DNA of 64,000 nucleotides from an uncultured Reyranella sp. (GTDB taxonomy: Bacteria; Pseudomonadota; Alphaproteobacteria; Reyranellales; Reyranellaceae): NCBI RefSeq assembly GCF_945957355.1, contig NZ_CAMFKM010000001.1:186001-250000 (forward strand), written 5' to 3'. Shown in pieces: positions 54,250 through 63,245 of the stretch. The notes below the pieces were generated by a model. It saw only the letters and a list, made by a program, of their open reading frames with translations, made no database searches and had not been told where the DNA came from. The position numbers and the translations under genes are program-made. Within the stretch, counting starts at the first letter, position 1. Each line of letters opens with the position of its first letter.

Positions 54250-55338
54250 ATGAGCGCCCGCAGCGAAGCCGACACAGTACAATCTGCCGGGGAACCCGTC
54301 GGAGCTCCGTCCGTTTTCGTACATGGAGGACGGGTGCTGCCCTCCGTCACCGTCGACACCTACAACGAAGAACTCCGCGATGACGAAGGCTTCGTGGGCG
54401 ACCGCGCCAGCCGGCGTGCGTTCCAGGCCATCCTCGCCGACTGGCGCGACCGGTTGAAGGAGCGTGGCGAGGACCCGTTCGGCGACGTGCCGATGGAAGA
54501 GATCTCCAAGTCCAAGCTGGACAAGATGCTGAACGGCGGCGATCCGGTCTCGGCCGGGCTCGTCCACACCGTGGTCGAGGAGTTCGCGGGCGAGCTGGCG
54601 ACAGTGGTGCGCCGCTTCCTGCGCCTCGGCTCATGGAAGGACACCGAGCGCATCGTGATTGGCGGCGGCATGATCGGCAGCCGGATCGGCGAACTCGCCA
54701 TGGGACGCGCCAGCATCATGCTGGCCGCCGAGGGCGTGACGATCGAACTGCAGGCGATCGAGAACGATCCCGACGAAGCCGGGCTGATCGGCGCCGTGCA
54801 CCTGGCCCCAAGCTGGGTGATGGCGGGACACGACGCCATCCTCGCCGTCGACATCGGCGGCACCAACGTGCGGGTCGGCGTGGTCGAGCTCAATGCCGGC
54901 AAGCGCGGCGAGGTCGAGGAAGCCGACGTCTGGAAGCGGCAGGTGTGGCGCCATGCCGACGACGAACCGGACCGCGACGAGGCGATCGAGAAGATTGCCG
55001 CGATGCTGAACAAGCTGATCGACCGTGCGAAGCAGGAGAAAATCAAGCTCGCGCCGTTCATGGGCATCGGTTGCCCCGGTCTGATCGACGAGCACGGCTT
55101 CATTCTGAAGGGCGGTCAGAACCTGCCGGGCAACTGGGAGGGAAAGTCGTTCAATCTCGCGGCCGCCCTATCCGCCCATCTCCCGAAGATCGACGGCCAC
55201 GAGATCTTCATCCAGATCCACAACGACGCCGTCGTCCAGGGCCTGAGCGAGGTCCCGAACATGAAGGACGTCGAGCACTGGGGCGTCATGACGATCGGCA
55301 CCGGCCTTGGCAACGCCCGGTTCACCAACCGCGAGTAA
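54250..55338 (+). CDS. ROK sugar-kinase-like protein with circularly permuted motif order
   Basis: A 362 aa protein. The ATP-binding strand motif DIGGTNVRVGVVE is at residues 201-213, the GCPGLID segment at 274-280, the catalytic NDA at 325-327 and GTGLGN at 350-355, after which the protein stops. The features that normally end a ROK kinase, the VEEFAGELATVVRRFLRL helix with ERIVIGGG (133-140) and DEAGLIGA (175-182), lie in front of the ATP-binding motif. The canonical order is thus rotated. The ROK zinc motif (CxCGxxGCxE) is absent. The start ATG 54250 has GGGGGAG upstream. It may phosphorylate a sugar in the cytosol; activity is unproven. Confidence 0.8.
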   Translation: MSARSEADTVQSAGEPVGAPSVFVHGGRVLPSVTVDTYNEELRDDEGFVGDRASRRAFQAILADWRDRLKERGEDPFGDVPMEEISKSKLDKMLNGGDPVSAGLVHTVVEEFAGELATVVRRFLRLGSWKDTERIVIGGGMIGSRIGELAMGRASIMLAAEGVTIELQAIENDPDEAGLIGAVHLAPSWVMAGHDAILAVDIGGTNVRVGVVELNAGKRGEVEEADVWKRQVWRHADDEPDRDEAIEKIAAMLNKLIDRAKQEKIKLAPFMGIGCPGLIDEHGFILKGGQNLPGNWEGKSFNLAAALSAHLPKIDGHEIFIQIHNDAVVQGLSEVPNMKDVEHWGVMTIGTGLGNARFTNRE

Positions 55339-55359
55339 GGGTGTTCCGGCGTCGCCGTC

Positions 55360-56436
55360 CTATCCCATCTGATAACCGGGGGTGGACTTGGAGATGGCGA
55401 TCTCCTCTGCGTCCATATCGTCGATGATGCCTTCGAACAGCGGCGTGGTGAGGTAGCGCTCGCCAGTGTCGGGCAGCATGCAGAGGATGATCGACCCGGG
55501 CGCGGCCTTCGCCGCCACCTGGAGTGCCACGGCGAAGGTCGAGCCGCCGGAGATGCCGGTGAAAATGCCTTCCTTCTGCGCCAGTGCCTTGGCGCACCTG
55601 ATGCCGTCGGCCCCGGCGATCGGCAGCAGCTCGTCGTAGTACTTCTTGTCGATCGACTCCTGCAGCACGAGCGGGATGAAATCCGGCGTCCAGCCCTGGA
55701 TCGGATGCGGCTCGAAGGCGGGGTGGCTGACCGAGGGGGAGCCGTCTTCCGCGCGTTCCTGCGCCTTGCCGCTGCCGAGAAGCTGGGCGTTGGCGGGCTC
55801 GGTCAGGATGATTTTCGTCTCCGGCCGTTCCTTGCGCAGCACCCGCGCCACGCCGGTCACGGTGCCGCCGGTCCCGTAACCGCTCACGAAATAGTCGAGC
55901 CGGCCGCCTTTGAAATCGGCCAGAATCTCACGCGCCGTAGTGGCTTCGTGGATCTCGGCATTGGCACCCGTCTCGAACTGATGGGCGAGGAACCAGCCGT
56001 TTGCCTTCGCGAGCTCGACCGCCTTCTGGTACATGCCGAAGCCCTTCTGGGCGCGCGGGGTCAGCACGACCTTGGCGCCCAGCATGCGCATCAGCTTGCG
56101 CCGCTCGATCGAGAAACTGTCGGCCATGGTGACGACCAGCGGATAGCCCTTCTGGGCGCAGACCATCGCAAGCCCGATGCCAGTATTGCCGCTGGTCGCC
56201 TCGACCACGGTCTGGCCTGGCTTGAGGGTGCCGTTGCGCTCGGCCGCCTCGATAATATTGACGGCCAGCCGATCCTTCACCGAGCCGCCCGGATTGAAGG
56301 CCTCGGCCTTTACGTAGATCGTGACGCCCTTGGGCGCCAGGGCGTTGATGCGGATACAGGGCGTGTCGCCGATCGTGTCGAGCACGTTGTCGTAAAGCCG
56401 ACCGCGTCCCGCGGTGGTCCGGATCTTGGCGCCCAT
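55360..56436 (-). CDS. cysteine synthase/PLP-dependent beta-elimination-family enzyme
   Basis: A 358 aa type II PLP enzyme. The PLP lysine is in AFNPGGSVKDRLA, with EATSGNTGIGLAM and SGYGTGGTVTGVAR binding substrate and phosphate. It makes cysteine from O-acetylserine and sulfide in the usual case (CysK), but a 15-20 residue insert near AQERAEDGSPSVSHPAFE and FVSGYGTGG vary, so a CysK-like homologue or cystathionine-synthase-type specificity is possible. ATG at 56436 has GGGAG six bases upstream; ATG 56442 is too close to it. Convergent with the ROK-like gene. Confidence 0.9.
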   Translation of the reverse strand: MGAKIRTTAGRGRLYDNVLDTIGDTPCIRINALAPKGVTIYVKAEAFNPGGSVKDRLAVNIIEAAERNGTLKPGQTVVEATSGNTGIGLAMVCAQKGYPLVVTMADSFSIERRKLMRMLGAKVVLTPRAQKGFGMYQKAVELAKANGWFLAHQFETGANAEIHEATTAREILADFKGGRLDYFVSGYGTGGTVTGVARVLRKERPETKIILTEPANAQLLGSGKAQERAEDGSPSVSHPAFEPHPIQGWTPDFIPLVLQESIDKKYYDELLPIAGADGIRCAKALAQKEGIFTGISGGSTFAVALQVAAKAAPGSIILCMLPDTGERYLTTPLFEGIIDDMDAEEIAISKSTPGYQMG

Positions 56437-56528
56437 TGTCATCTCCCATTGCGTGAAGGCGAATTCTACGCCGGTTCAGCGGCGGCGCGAAACTGGCGTA
56501 GGATGCCAAGGATGCGGGGGAGCAAGCG

Positions 56529-57530
56529 ATGAGACGCCGGACATTCTTGACAGGCATGGGCGCGGCCGTGCTGGTGGCGAAGACCCGGCCAGGCGCCGCA
56601 CAGGCCGACGGGCTGCCCTCTTGGAACGACGGGCCGGTGAAGCGCTCGATTCTCGATTTCATCGCCCGCACGACGACGCCGGGCGGACCGGACTGGGTGC
56701 CGGTATCGGAGCGCATCGCGTGTTTCGACAATGACGGCACCTTGTGGACGGAGCAGCCTGTCTATTTCCAGGTTGCTTTCGCGGTCGATCGCATAAAGGC
56801 GCTGGCCGCCCAACATCCCGAATGGCGCACGCAGGAGCCCTTCCGGTCAGTGCTGGCCGACGACCGTGCCGCGCTGGCGGCGCTGGGCCTCAAGGCCATC
56901 GTGGAAGTGATCGAGGCCGCCCATGCCGGCATGACGACGGAGGATTTCGCCGCGACGGTGGTCGACTGGCTCGCGACCGCGCGCCATCCCCGCTTCGACC
57001 GGCCCTATACCGACCTCGTCTATCAGCCGATGATCGAGCTGCTGTCCCTGCTGCGCGCCCACCAGTTCAAGACCTTCATCGTGTCCGGCGGCGGCATCGA
57101 GTTCATGCGGCCCTGGACGGAACGCATCTACGGCATCCCGCCCGAGCAGGTCGTCGGTACGTCGAGCGTCACGAAGTTCGAACTGAGGTCGGACGGCACT
57201 CCGGTCCTGATGAAGGAACCCAAGGTCGAGTTCATCGACGACGGGCCGGGCAAGCCGATCGGCATCAACCGCTTCATCGGCCGACGCCCGGTCCTGGCCT
57301 TCGGCAATTCCGACGGCGACCAGCAGATGCTGGAATGGACGGCAGCCGGCAGCGGCGCCCGCTTCATGGGGCTGGTGCATCACACCGACGCGGTGCGCGA
57401 ATATGCCTACGACCGGCCCTCGCCGGTCGGCCAGCTCGACAAGGCTTGGGACGAAGCGCTTCGCCGCCACTGGACCATCGTCGACATGAAGAAGGACTGG
57501 AAGGTGATCTATCCGTTCGAGCTGCGCTGA
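56529..57530 (+). CDS. exported HAD-family phosphatase
   Basis: A 333 aa protein. A Tat-like leader (MRRRTFLTGMGAAVLVAKT) precedes a HAD domain with motif I CFDNDGTLW (nucleophile Asp), motif II FIVSGGGIEF, and motif IV FGNSDGDQQM. This resembles periplasmic phosphoserine phosphatase-like or acid phosphatase proteins. The substrate cannot be read. Divergent from the cysK-like gene by 92 bases and convergent with the EEP gene 15 bases after its stop. Confidence 0.86.
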   Translation: MRRRTFLTGMGAAVLVAKTRPGAAQADGLPSWNDGPVKRSILDFIARTTTPGGPDWVPVSERIACFDNDGTLWTEQPVYFQVAFAVDRIKALAAQHPEWRTQEPFRSVLADDRAALAALGLKAIVEVIEAAHAGMTTEDFAATVVDWLATARHPRFDRPYTDLVYQPMIELLSLLRAHQFKTFIVSGGGIEFMRPWTERIYGIPPEQVVGTSSVTKFELRSDGTPVLMKEPKVEFIDDGPGKPIGINRFIGRRPVLAFGNSDGDQQMLEWTAAGSGARFMGLVHHTDAVREYAYDRPSPVGQLDKAWDEALRRHWTIVDMKKDWKVIYPFELR

Positions 57531-57545
57531 CGTCCGCGTGCCCCG

Positions 57546-58397
57546 CTAGAGATCGAACTCGACGAAGACCGGCCAGTGGTCGGAGGCGACGATGCCGTAG
57601 CCGATCCACGCCCTCTTCACGCGGGGCGCGAGGTCATGGGTGACAAAGACATGGTCGATGCGGCCTTCCCGGGGGAACGATTCGACCTCCTCCTCGCTGT
57701 TGCCCGCGGCGATCCAGGCGTCGGCCAGGTGCATCGTCGTCCCGAGGCGGCCGTAGTAGCTGGTCTCGCCGCAGACCAGCGGATACTCGGGATGGTCCGG
57801 CGTGAAATTGAAGTCGCCGGCGAGGATGGCGGCCCGCGACACGTCGGGCCGGCGCTCCTGGAACATGAAGGTCGAGCCGGCGGCGCTGTCCCAGGTCGCA
57901 CCGATGCGCTCGGCGTTCAGCACCGTGTCCATCAGGGCGCGGACCTGCGGCAGGCGCTGCTGCGGTCCGACATGGCTGAGATGGGCGCTGTAGACGCGCA
58001 GCGGTCCGGCGGGCGTCGCGATCGAGGCCTCGACAAAGCCGCGCTGCAGGTCGAAGCGGTCGACGAGCGCTGTCTTGGGCAGGAGGTGCCCGCGCGCCCA
58101 GACGATCGGCCAGCGCGAGATAACGGCATTGCCGAAGCTGCGGCGGCGGTTGACGATCCGCCCGTCGGCGCCAACCTCGCTGGCGTCGGACTCCATGGCC
58201 CCGTGATACCAGTGATAGCGGTTGAGCCGGCCGGCGATCTCGGCGGTCTGGTCGGCGAAGCCGTTCTGCGGCCAGCCGGAAACGGCTTCCTGGATACAGA
58301 CGATGTCGGCTTCCGCCACCGTGTCGGCGATGCGGGCCACGTCATAGCGTCCGTCGGAACCGACGCCGTAGTGAATGTTGTAAGTACAGAAGAGCAT
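57546..58397 (-). CDS. endonuclease/exonuclease/phosphatase-fold protein
   Basis: A 283 aa protein of the DNase I/EEP fold. TYNIHYGVGSDG, CIQEAVSG (metal Glu), YSAHLSHVGPQQR (His), ILAGDFNFTPDHP (Asp-Asn) and the C-terminal IDHVFVTHDL with ASDHWPVF (catalytic Asp-His) give a complete active site. Members hydrolyse phosphodiesters in nucleic acids, lipids or sphingomyelin, so substrate is open. No signal peptide. Upstream lies a 233-base gap with no gene but one hairpin. Confidence 0.9.
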   Translation of the reverse strand: MLFCTYNIHYGVGSDGRYDVARIADTVAEADIVCIQEAVSGWPQNGFADQTAEIAGRLNRYHWYHGAMESDASEVGADGRIVNRRRSFGNAVISRWPIVWARGHLLPKTALVDRFDLQRGFVEASIATPAGPLRVYSAHLSHVGPQQRLPQVRALMDTVLNAERIGATWDSAAGSTFMFQERRPDVSRAAILAGDFNFTPDHPEYPLVCGETSYYGRLGTTMHLADAWIAAGNSEEEVESFPREGRIDHVFVTHDLAPRVKRAWIGYGIVASDHWPVFVEFDL

Positions 58398-58630
58398 CTT
58401 GGCTGCTAACTCATCGACTTATTTGGGGGTGCTCGTTTCACGTTAGATCAAGCACCCCCTGAAGTACCCGCCTTGGTGCAGGCTGCGACGTTACAACCAC
58501 CGTCGGGCGCGCTTCCAAACGATCAGGTCGGCCTTGCCTCCGGGATCTGCCCGTCTGGTGGAGGTCTCGCCGCCCAGCAAGCAGGTCATCGAAGTGCCAG
58601 TTTCGGGACGAAGAGCGGTCGGGCCGAATC
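58398..58630. other. intergenic region with one 9-bp hairpin
   Basis: This gap lies upstream of the EEP gene and downstream of the exported-protein gene (both minus strand). It holds GGGGGTGCT at 58425-58433 pairing with AGCACCCCC at 58451-58459 across a 17-base loop, 28 bases upstream of the EEP ATG. It could terminate the upstream transcript or influence EEP translation; no T-run follows. No other structure seen. Confidence 0.4.
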
Positions 58631-59323
58631 CTATTCGGTCTTCGCCGTCGTAACGCCCGAACGACGATCGTAGGTCAACGTGATCTTTGTGAGATTGCAA
58701 AGGTCCAGGCTTTCCCAGATCGCTTCCGAATTGTCGTCAAAGACGACTTTGAGGTCTTGCATGCATCGGCCCTTGGCTTGAGGGACGGTGATCTTCCAGG
58801 CCTCCCCGTTCTCGATGGTATGATCACCGAGAATATCCTTGCCCCAGGTCTTTGACTTCGTCGGCGACACATAGAGTTCGCTGATCGCCGAGCCGGTCGC
58901 GTTCGTCAGCCCGAAGCTCGTGCTGCTGCCGGTCGTGGCAGCCGCAGGAGGAGCAGGTGCAGGTTGGCTGGGCGCAGCGCCCATCATGACGGGCAGGCAA
59001 GGTCCTTGCGCATCGAAGTAGAGCGTGAAGGCCTTCGCCAGGGGTTTCGGGACCGAGTTCTCGCCGAAAGCCTGGCCTTTGGCTTCGGTTGCCTTCTGCA
59101 TTTTCATTACGTCTGCCACGGCCTGGCGGTCGCCAGGGGCGATCTTGTCGGCGATGCAACTACACCAGTTGGATCTGTTCGAAGCTGGCGCCTGTTTAAG
59201 CATTTCGCTGGTGTTTACGTAGTCGAGGCATGCGTCGGCCAGGACGTCAGCTCGGGCCAAGGTCGAAAGCGAAAGCGTCGCCGCGCATCCAAAGGCCGCG
59301 GCAATGTACCGAAGTAAAGTCAT
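58631..59323 (-). CDS. exported Cys-containing protein of unknown function
   Basis: A 230 aa protein. A signal peptide (LLRYIAAAFGCAATLSLSTLARA) precedes an N-terminal helical part with DACLDYVNTS and NWCSCIADK, an Ala/Pro linker (APSQPAPAPPAAATTG) and a beta-rich C-terminal domain with ISELYVSPTKSKTWGKDIL, CMQDLKVVFDDNS and LDLCNLTKITLTYD. That C-terminal domain resembles small secreted domains found in alphaproteobacteria, but I do not recognise a named function. ATG at 59323 has a G-run upstream (minus strand), a plausible ribosome site; the longer upstream frame is shadow. Confidence 0.75.
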   Translation of the reverse strand: MTLLRYIAAAFGCAATLSLSTLARADVLADACLDYVNTSEMLKQAPASNRSNWCSCIADKIAPGDRQAVADVMKMQKATEAKGQAFGENSVPKPLAKAFTLYFDAQGPCLPVMMGAAPSQPAPAPPAAATTGSSTSFGLTNATGSAISELYVSPTKSKTWGKDILGDHTIENGEAWKITVPQAKGRCMQDLKVVFDDNSEAIWESLDLCNLTKITLTYDRRSGVTTAKTE

Positions 59324-59487
59324 CAAAGTCCCCCCCCCTTCGCCATGATCTCCGCCTTCTCGATAAAGGCAACAGCAATCTACGAGGAACCGCGCGGAAT
59401 ATGGCATGCGCCGCCTGTCATTCAGGGGCATTCGCCAGGAACTCCTGAGGCTGCAATTGGTTCGGCTGCTCCAGATCCTGGCCGTCT

Positions 59488-60251
59488 TCAGCCGTACCGG
59501 TTGCGCAAGGTGCCGACGCCGTCGATGACGATCTCGACGACGGTGCCGGCCTTCATCGGCAGCACGCCCAGCGACGTGCCGCAGGCGATGACGTCGCCCG
59601 GCACGAGGGTCATGTCCTGCGAGATCCGGCTGACCAGCTCGGCCGGCGGGAAGATCATGTCGTCGACCCGGTAGTTCTGGCGCTCGCGGCCGTTGACCAG
59701 GGTACGAACCGTGAGCGACGCGGGATCGAGGCCGGTCGCGATGACCGGGCCGAACACGCCGAACCCGTCGAAGTTCTTGGCGCGCGTCCACTGCGCAAAG
59801 GACGGATCGCGCTGCAGCAGTTCCATCGCCGTGACGTCGTTCACGCAGGTGTAGCCGAGGATGTGGTCCGCAGCCTCTGCCACCGACACGCCGGCACAGG
59901 CCTTGCCGATCACGATGCCGAGTTCGCCCTCATAGGCGACGCGGCCATCGTAGGATTTCGGCGCGGGGATCGCGTGGTCGTGCGCGGCGAAGCTGTTTGG
60001 CGCCTTCAGGAAGGTAAGCGGCTCGGCCGGGATCGCCCAGCCGTTCTTCTCGGCGGCGGCCCGGAAGTTGTTCCACAGCGCCACCATCTTGGTAGGCTCG
60101 GTCGGCGTCAGCCAGCGTGCATCGGCGACCGCCACTTCCTCGCCCGTCTCCGCACCGGGATCGAAGATCGTGCCCGCGTGCAGGCGAATCCGGTCACCTT
60201 CAAGGAGGCCGACACACGGGCGTCCAGCATGTTCGATACGGGCAAGGAAGG

Positions 60252-60255
<4 letters not shown>
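59488..60255 (-). CDS. fumarylacetoacetate hydrolase family protein
   Basis: A 255 aa FAH-fold hydrolase or decarboxylase. Metal-binding acids are seen in [13 protein letters not shown] (Glu-x-Glu) and, later, the Asp in [30 protein letters not shown] is also a signature. The family includes acylpyruvases and 5-oxopent-3-ene decarboxylases. Its ATG overlaps the ugpC stop by four bases, so it is the last gene of the ABC-transporter operon; a catabolic substrate imported by it is possible. Confidence 0.92.
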
Positions 60256-61343
<1,088 letters not shown>

Positions 61344-61363
61344 GGTCTACTTCTCCGTCTCGC

Positions 61364-62212
61364 CTACTTCTCGGTTTCGACCAGGCCGCGCACGAACTGG
61401 CGCTGCATGAACACCACGACCAGGACCGGTGGCAGCATGGCGAGCATCGCCATGGCCATCAGCAGGTTCCAGCTCGGCACCGAATCGACCACATTGGCCT
61501 GGCGCGAGACCGTCATGACGACGGTGTAATAGCTTTCCTTGGTGGTGATCAGCAGCGGCCAGAGATACTGGTTCCAGCCGTAGATGAACTGGATCACGAA
61601 CAGCGCCGCGATCGAGGTCCGGCTCATCGGCAGCAGGATGTCCCAGAAGAAGCGCATCGGCGAGGCGCCGTCGACCCTCGCCGCCTCGGTGAGTTCATCG
61701 GGCACGCTGAGGAAGAACTGGCGGAACAGGAAGGTCGCCGTCGCCGAGGCGATCAACGGGATGATGAGGCCCGAATAGGAATCAAGCATGCCCAGCGATG
61801 CGACGACCCCGTAGGTCGGCACGATGCGGACCTCGACCGGCAGCATGAGCGTCACGAAGATCGCCCAGAAGAAATACATCCGGCCGGGGAAGCGGAAGTA
61901 CACGATGGCAAAGGCCGAGATGATCGAGATCGCAATCTTCCCGATGGCGACGCCCAGCGCCATGATCAGGCTGTTGGTCAGCGTCATCATCACCGGCGTA
62001 CTGCCGACTTTGCCATAGCCCTCGGTCAGGACCTTGGCGTAGTTCTCGAGCAGATGGGGGCCGGGCAGCAGCGGAATCGGCGCCTGCAGCATCGTCTGCT
62101 GGCTGTGCGTCGAGGCAACGAACGTCATCCACACCGGGAAGGCGATGATGGCCAGCCCCAGCAACACGATGAAGTGGCTGAGCGCGGTGAGGAAGGGCCG
62201 GTTCTCGACCAT
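61364..62212 (-). CDS. ugpE: ABC transporter permease, UgpE type
   Basis: A 282 aa inner-membrane permease with about six TM segments (first ALSHFIVLLGLAIIAFPVWMTF) and the EAA loop in ELTEAARVDGASPMRFFWDILLPMS, which contacts the ATPase. Its ATG overlaps the ugpA stop by one base. Sequence resembles UgpE but other sn-glycerol or sugar permeases are close, so the substrate name is tentative. Confidence 0.9.
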   Translation of the reverse strand: MVENRPFLTALSHFIVLLGLAIIAFPVWMTFVASTHSQQTMLQAPIPLLPGPHLLENYAKVLTEGYGKVGSTPVMMTLTNSLIMALGVAIGKIAISIISAFAIVYFRFPGRMYFFWAIFVTLMLPVEVRIVPTYGVVASLGMLDSYSGLIIPLIASATATFLFRQFFLSVPDELTEAARVDGASPMRFFWDILLPMSRTSIAALFVIQFIYGWNQYLWPLLITTKESYYTVVMTVSRQANVVDSVPSWNLLMAMAMLAMLPPVLVVVFMQRQFVRGLVETEK

Positions 62213-63093
62213 CAGTAGTGCACCCGGCGCTCGATGAAGCGGAACTGCACGAAAGTGAGTGCGATGACGACGATCATCAGGATCACGGACTGGGCCGACG
62301 AGCCGCCCAGATCCTGGCCGCGGAACCCATCATTGTAGACCTTGTAGACCAGGATGTTGGTGGCATGGCCCGGCCCGCCCTTGGTCAACGCATCGACCAC
62401 ACCGAACGTACCGAAGAAGGCGTAGATGATATTGATCACCAGCAGGAAGAAGCCGGTGGGCGAGAGCAGCGGGAAGATGATGTCCCAGAACCGGCGGCCG
62501 GGGCCCGCGCCATCGATCGCCGCCGCCTCGATGAGCGACTTCGGAATCGACTGCAGGCCGGCCAGGAAGAACAGGAAATTGTAGCTGATCTGGTTCCACA
62601 CCGCGGCAATCACCACCAGCAGCAGGGCCTGATTGCCGTTGATCACATAATTGAATTCGATGCCGATGCCCTGGAGCATCCAGGCGACGATGCCGACCGA
62701 GGGATTGAACAGGAATCCCCACAGGACCCCGGCGACGGCCGGCGCAACCGCGTAAGGCCAGACGAGGAAGGTCTTGTAGGCCGTGGCGCCGCGAATCACC
62801 CGGTCGGCCATGACCGCCAGCAGCAGGGACAGTCCGAGCCCGATGGCGGCGACCAGGAAGCTGAACATCACGGTCAGCCGCGCCGAGTGAGCGTAGCTGT
62901 CATCCCGGAAGAGCTGGGCAAAATTCTCGAACCAGACGAACTTCGAATTGCCGCCGAAGACATCCTCGATCAGCACCGACTGGTACATCGCCTGACCCGA
63001 GGGCCAGAAGAAGAACACCAGCGTGATGATCAGCTGCGGCCCCAACAGAAGATAGGGCAGCCAGCGTGTATTGAAGGTGACGCGCTTTTCCAT
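62212..63093 (-). CDS. ugpA: ABC transporter permease, UgpA type
   Basis: A 293 aa inner-membrane permease. [23 protein letters not shown] is the first TM with the usual PSG/AxY start, and the EAA loop is in [52 protein letters not shown] is typical of UgpA. It follows ugpB on the same strand after a 152-base gap holding a compound palindrome. Confidence 0.92.
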   Translation of the reverse strand: MEKRVTFNTRWLPYLLLGPQLIITLVFFFWPSGQAMYQSVLIEDVFGGNSKFVWFENFAQLFRDDSYAHSARLTVMFSFLVAAIGLGLSLLLAVMADRVIRGATAYKTFLVWPYAVAPAVAGVLWGFLFNPSVGIVAWMLQGIGIEFNYVINGNQALLLVVIAAVWNQISYNFLFFLAGLQSIPKSLIEAAAIDGAGPGRRFWDIIFPLLSPTGFFLLVINIIYAFFGTFGVVDALTKGGPGHATNILVYKVYNDGFRGQDLGGSSAQSVILMIVVIALTFVQFRFIERRVHY

Positions 63094-63120
63094 GGCTCAG
63101 AGACGCTCCCCGCTTTCAAG

Positions 63121-63211
63121 CCTCCTCTCCCCCGCTCGGGGGAGAGGCTGGGTGAGGCGGAGACGCACCCCCTGTAACCCCCTCACCTAACCTCTCCCCC
63201 TAACGGGGGAG
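63121..63211. repeat. compound palindromic repeat between ugpB and ugpA
   Basis: Two perfect stems, 10 bp at 63124-63133/63138-63147 (GCTC loop) and 7 bp at 63194-63200/63205-63211 (TAAC loop), face each other. Segments 63138-63157 and 63181-63200 are inverted copies matching at 18 of 20. This is a REP-like element of a type common in alphaproteobacterial genomes. Lying between binding-protein and permease genes, it may reduce expression of the permease genes relative to ugpB. Confidence 0.75.
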
Positions 63212-63245
63212 CGGAACATGAAGAAGGTCACAGACAAGGCCATCC

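Noticed and set aside
55336..55400. Frameshift at the end of the ROK-like gene as the cause of its missing C-terminal motifs
   Set aside because: Those motifs are present in the same frame upstream of the ATP-binding motif, and the downstream sequence is taken up by a convergent PLP-enzyme gene.
58473..58673. 66-residue plus-strand open frame in the gap after the EEP gene
   Set aside because: No ribosome site, no recognisable domain, and it overlaps the end of the exported-protein gene.
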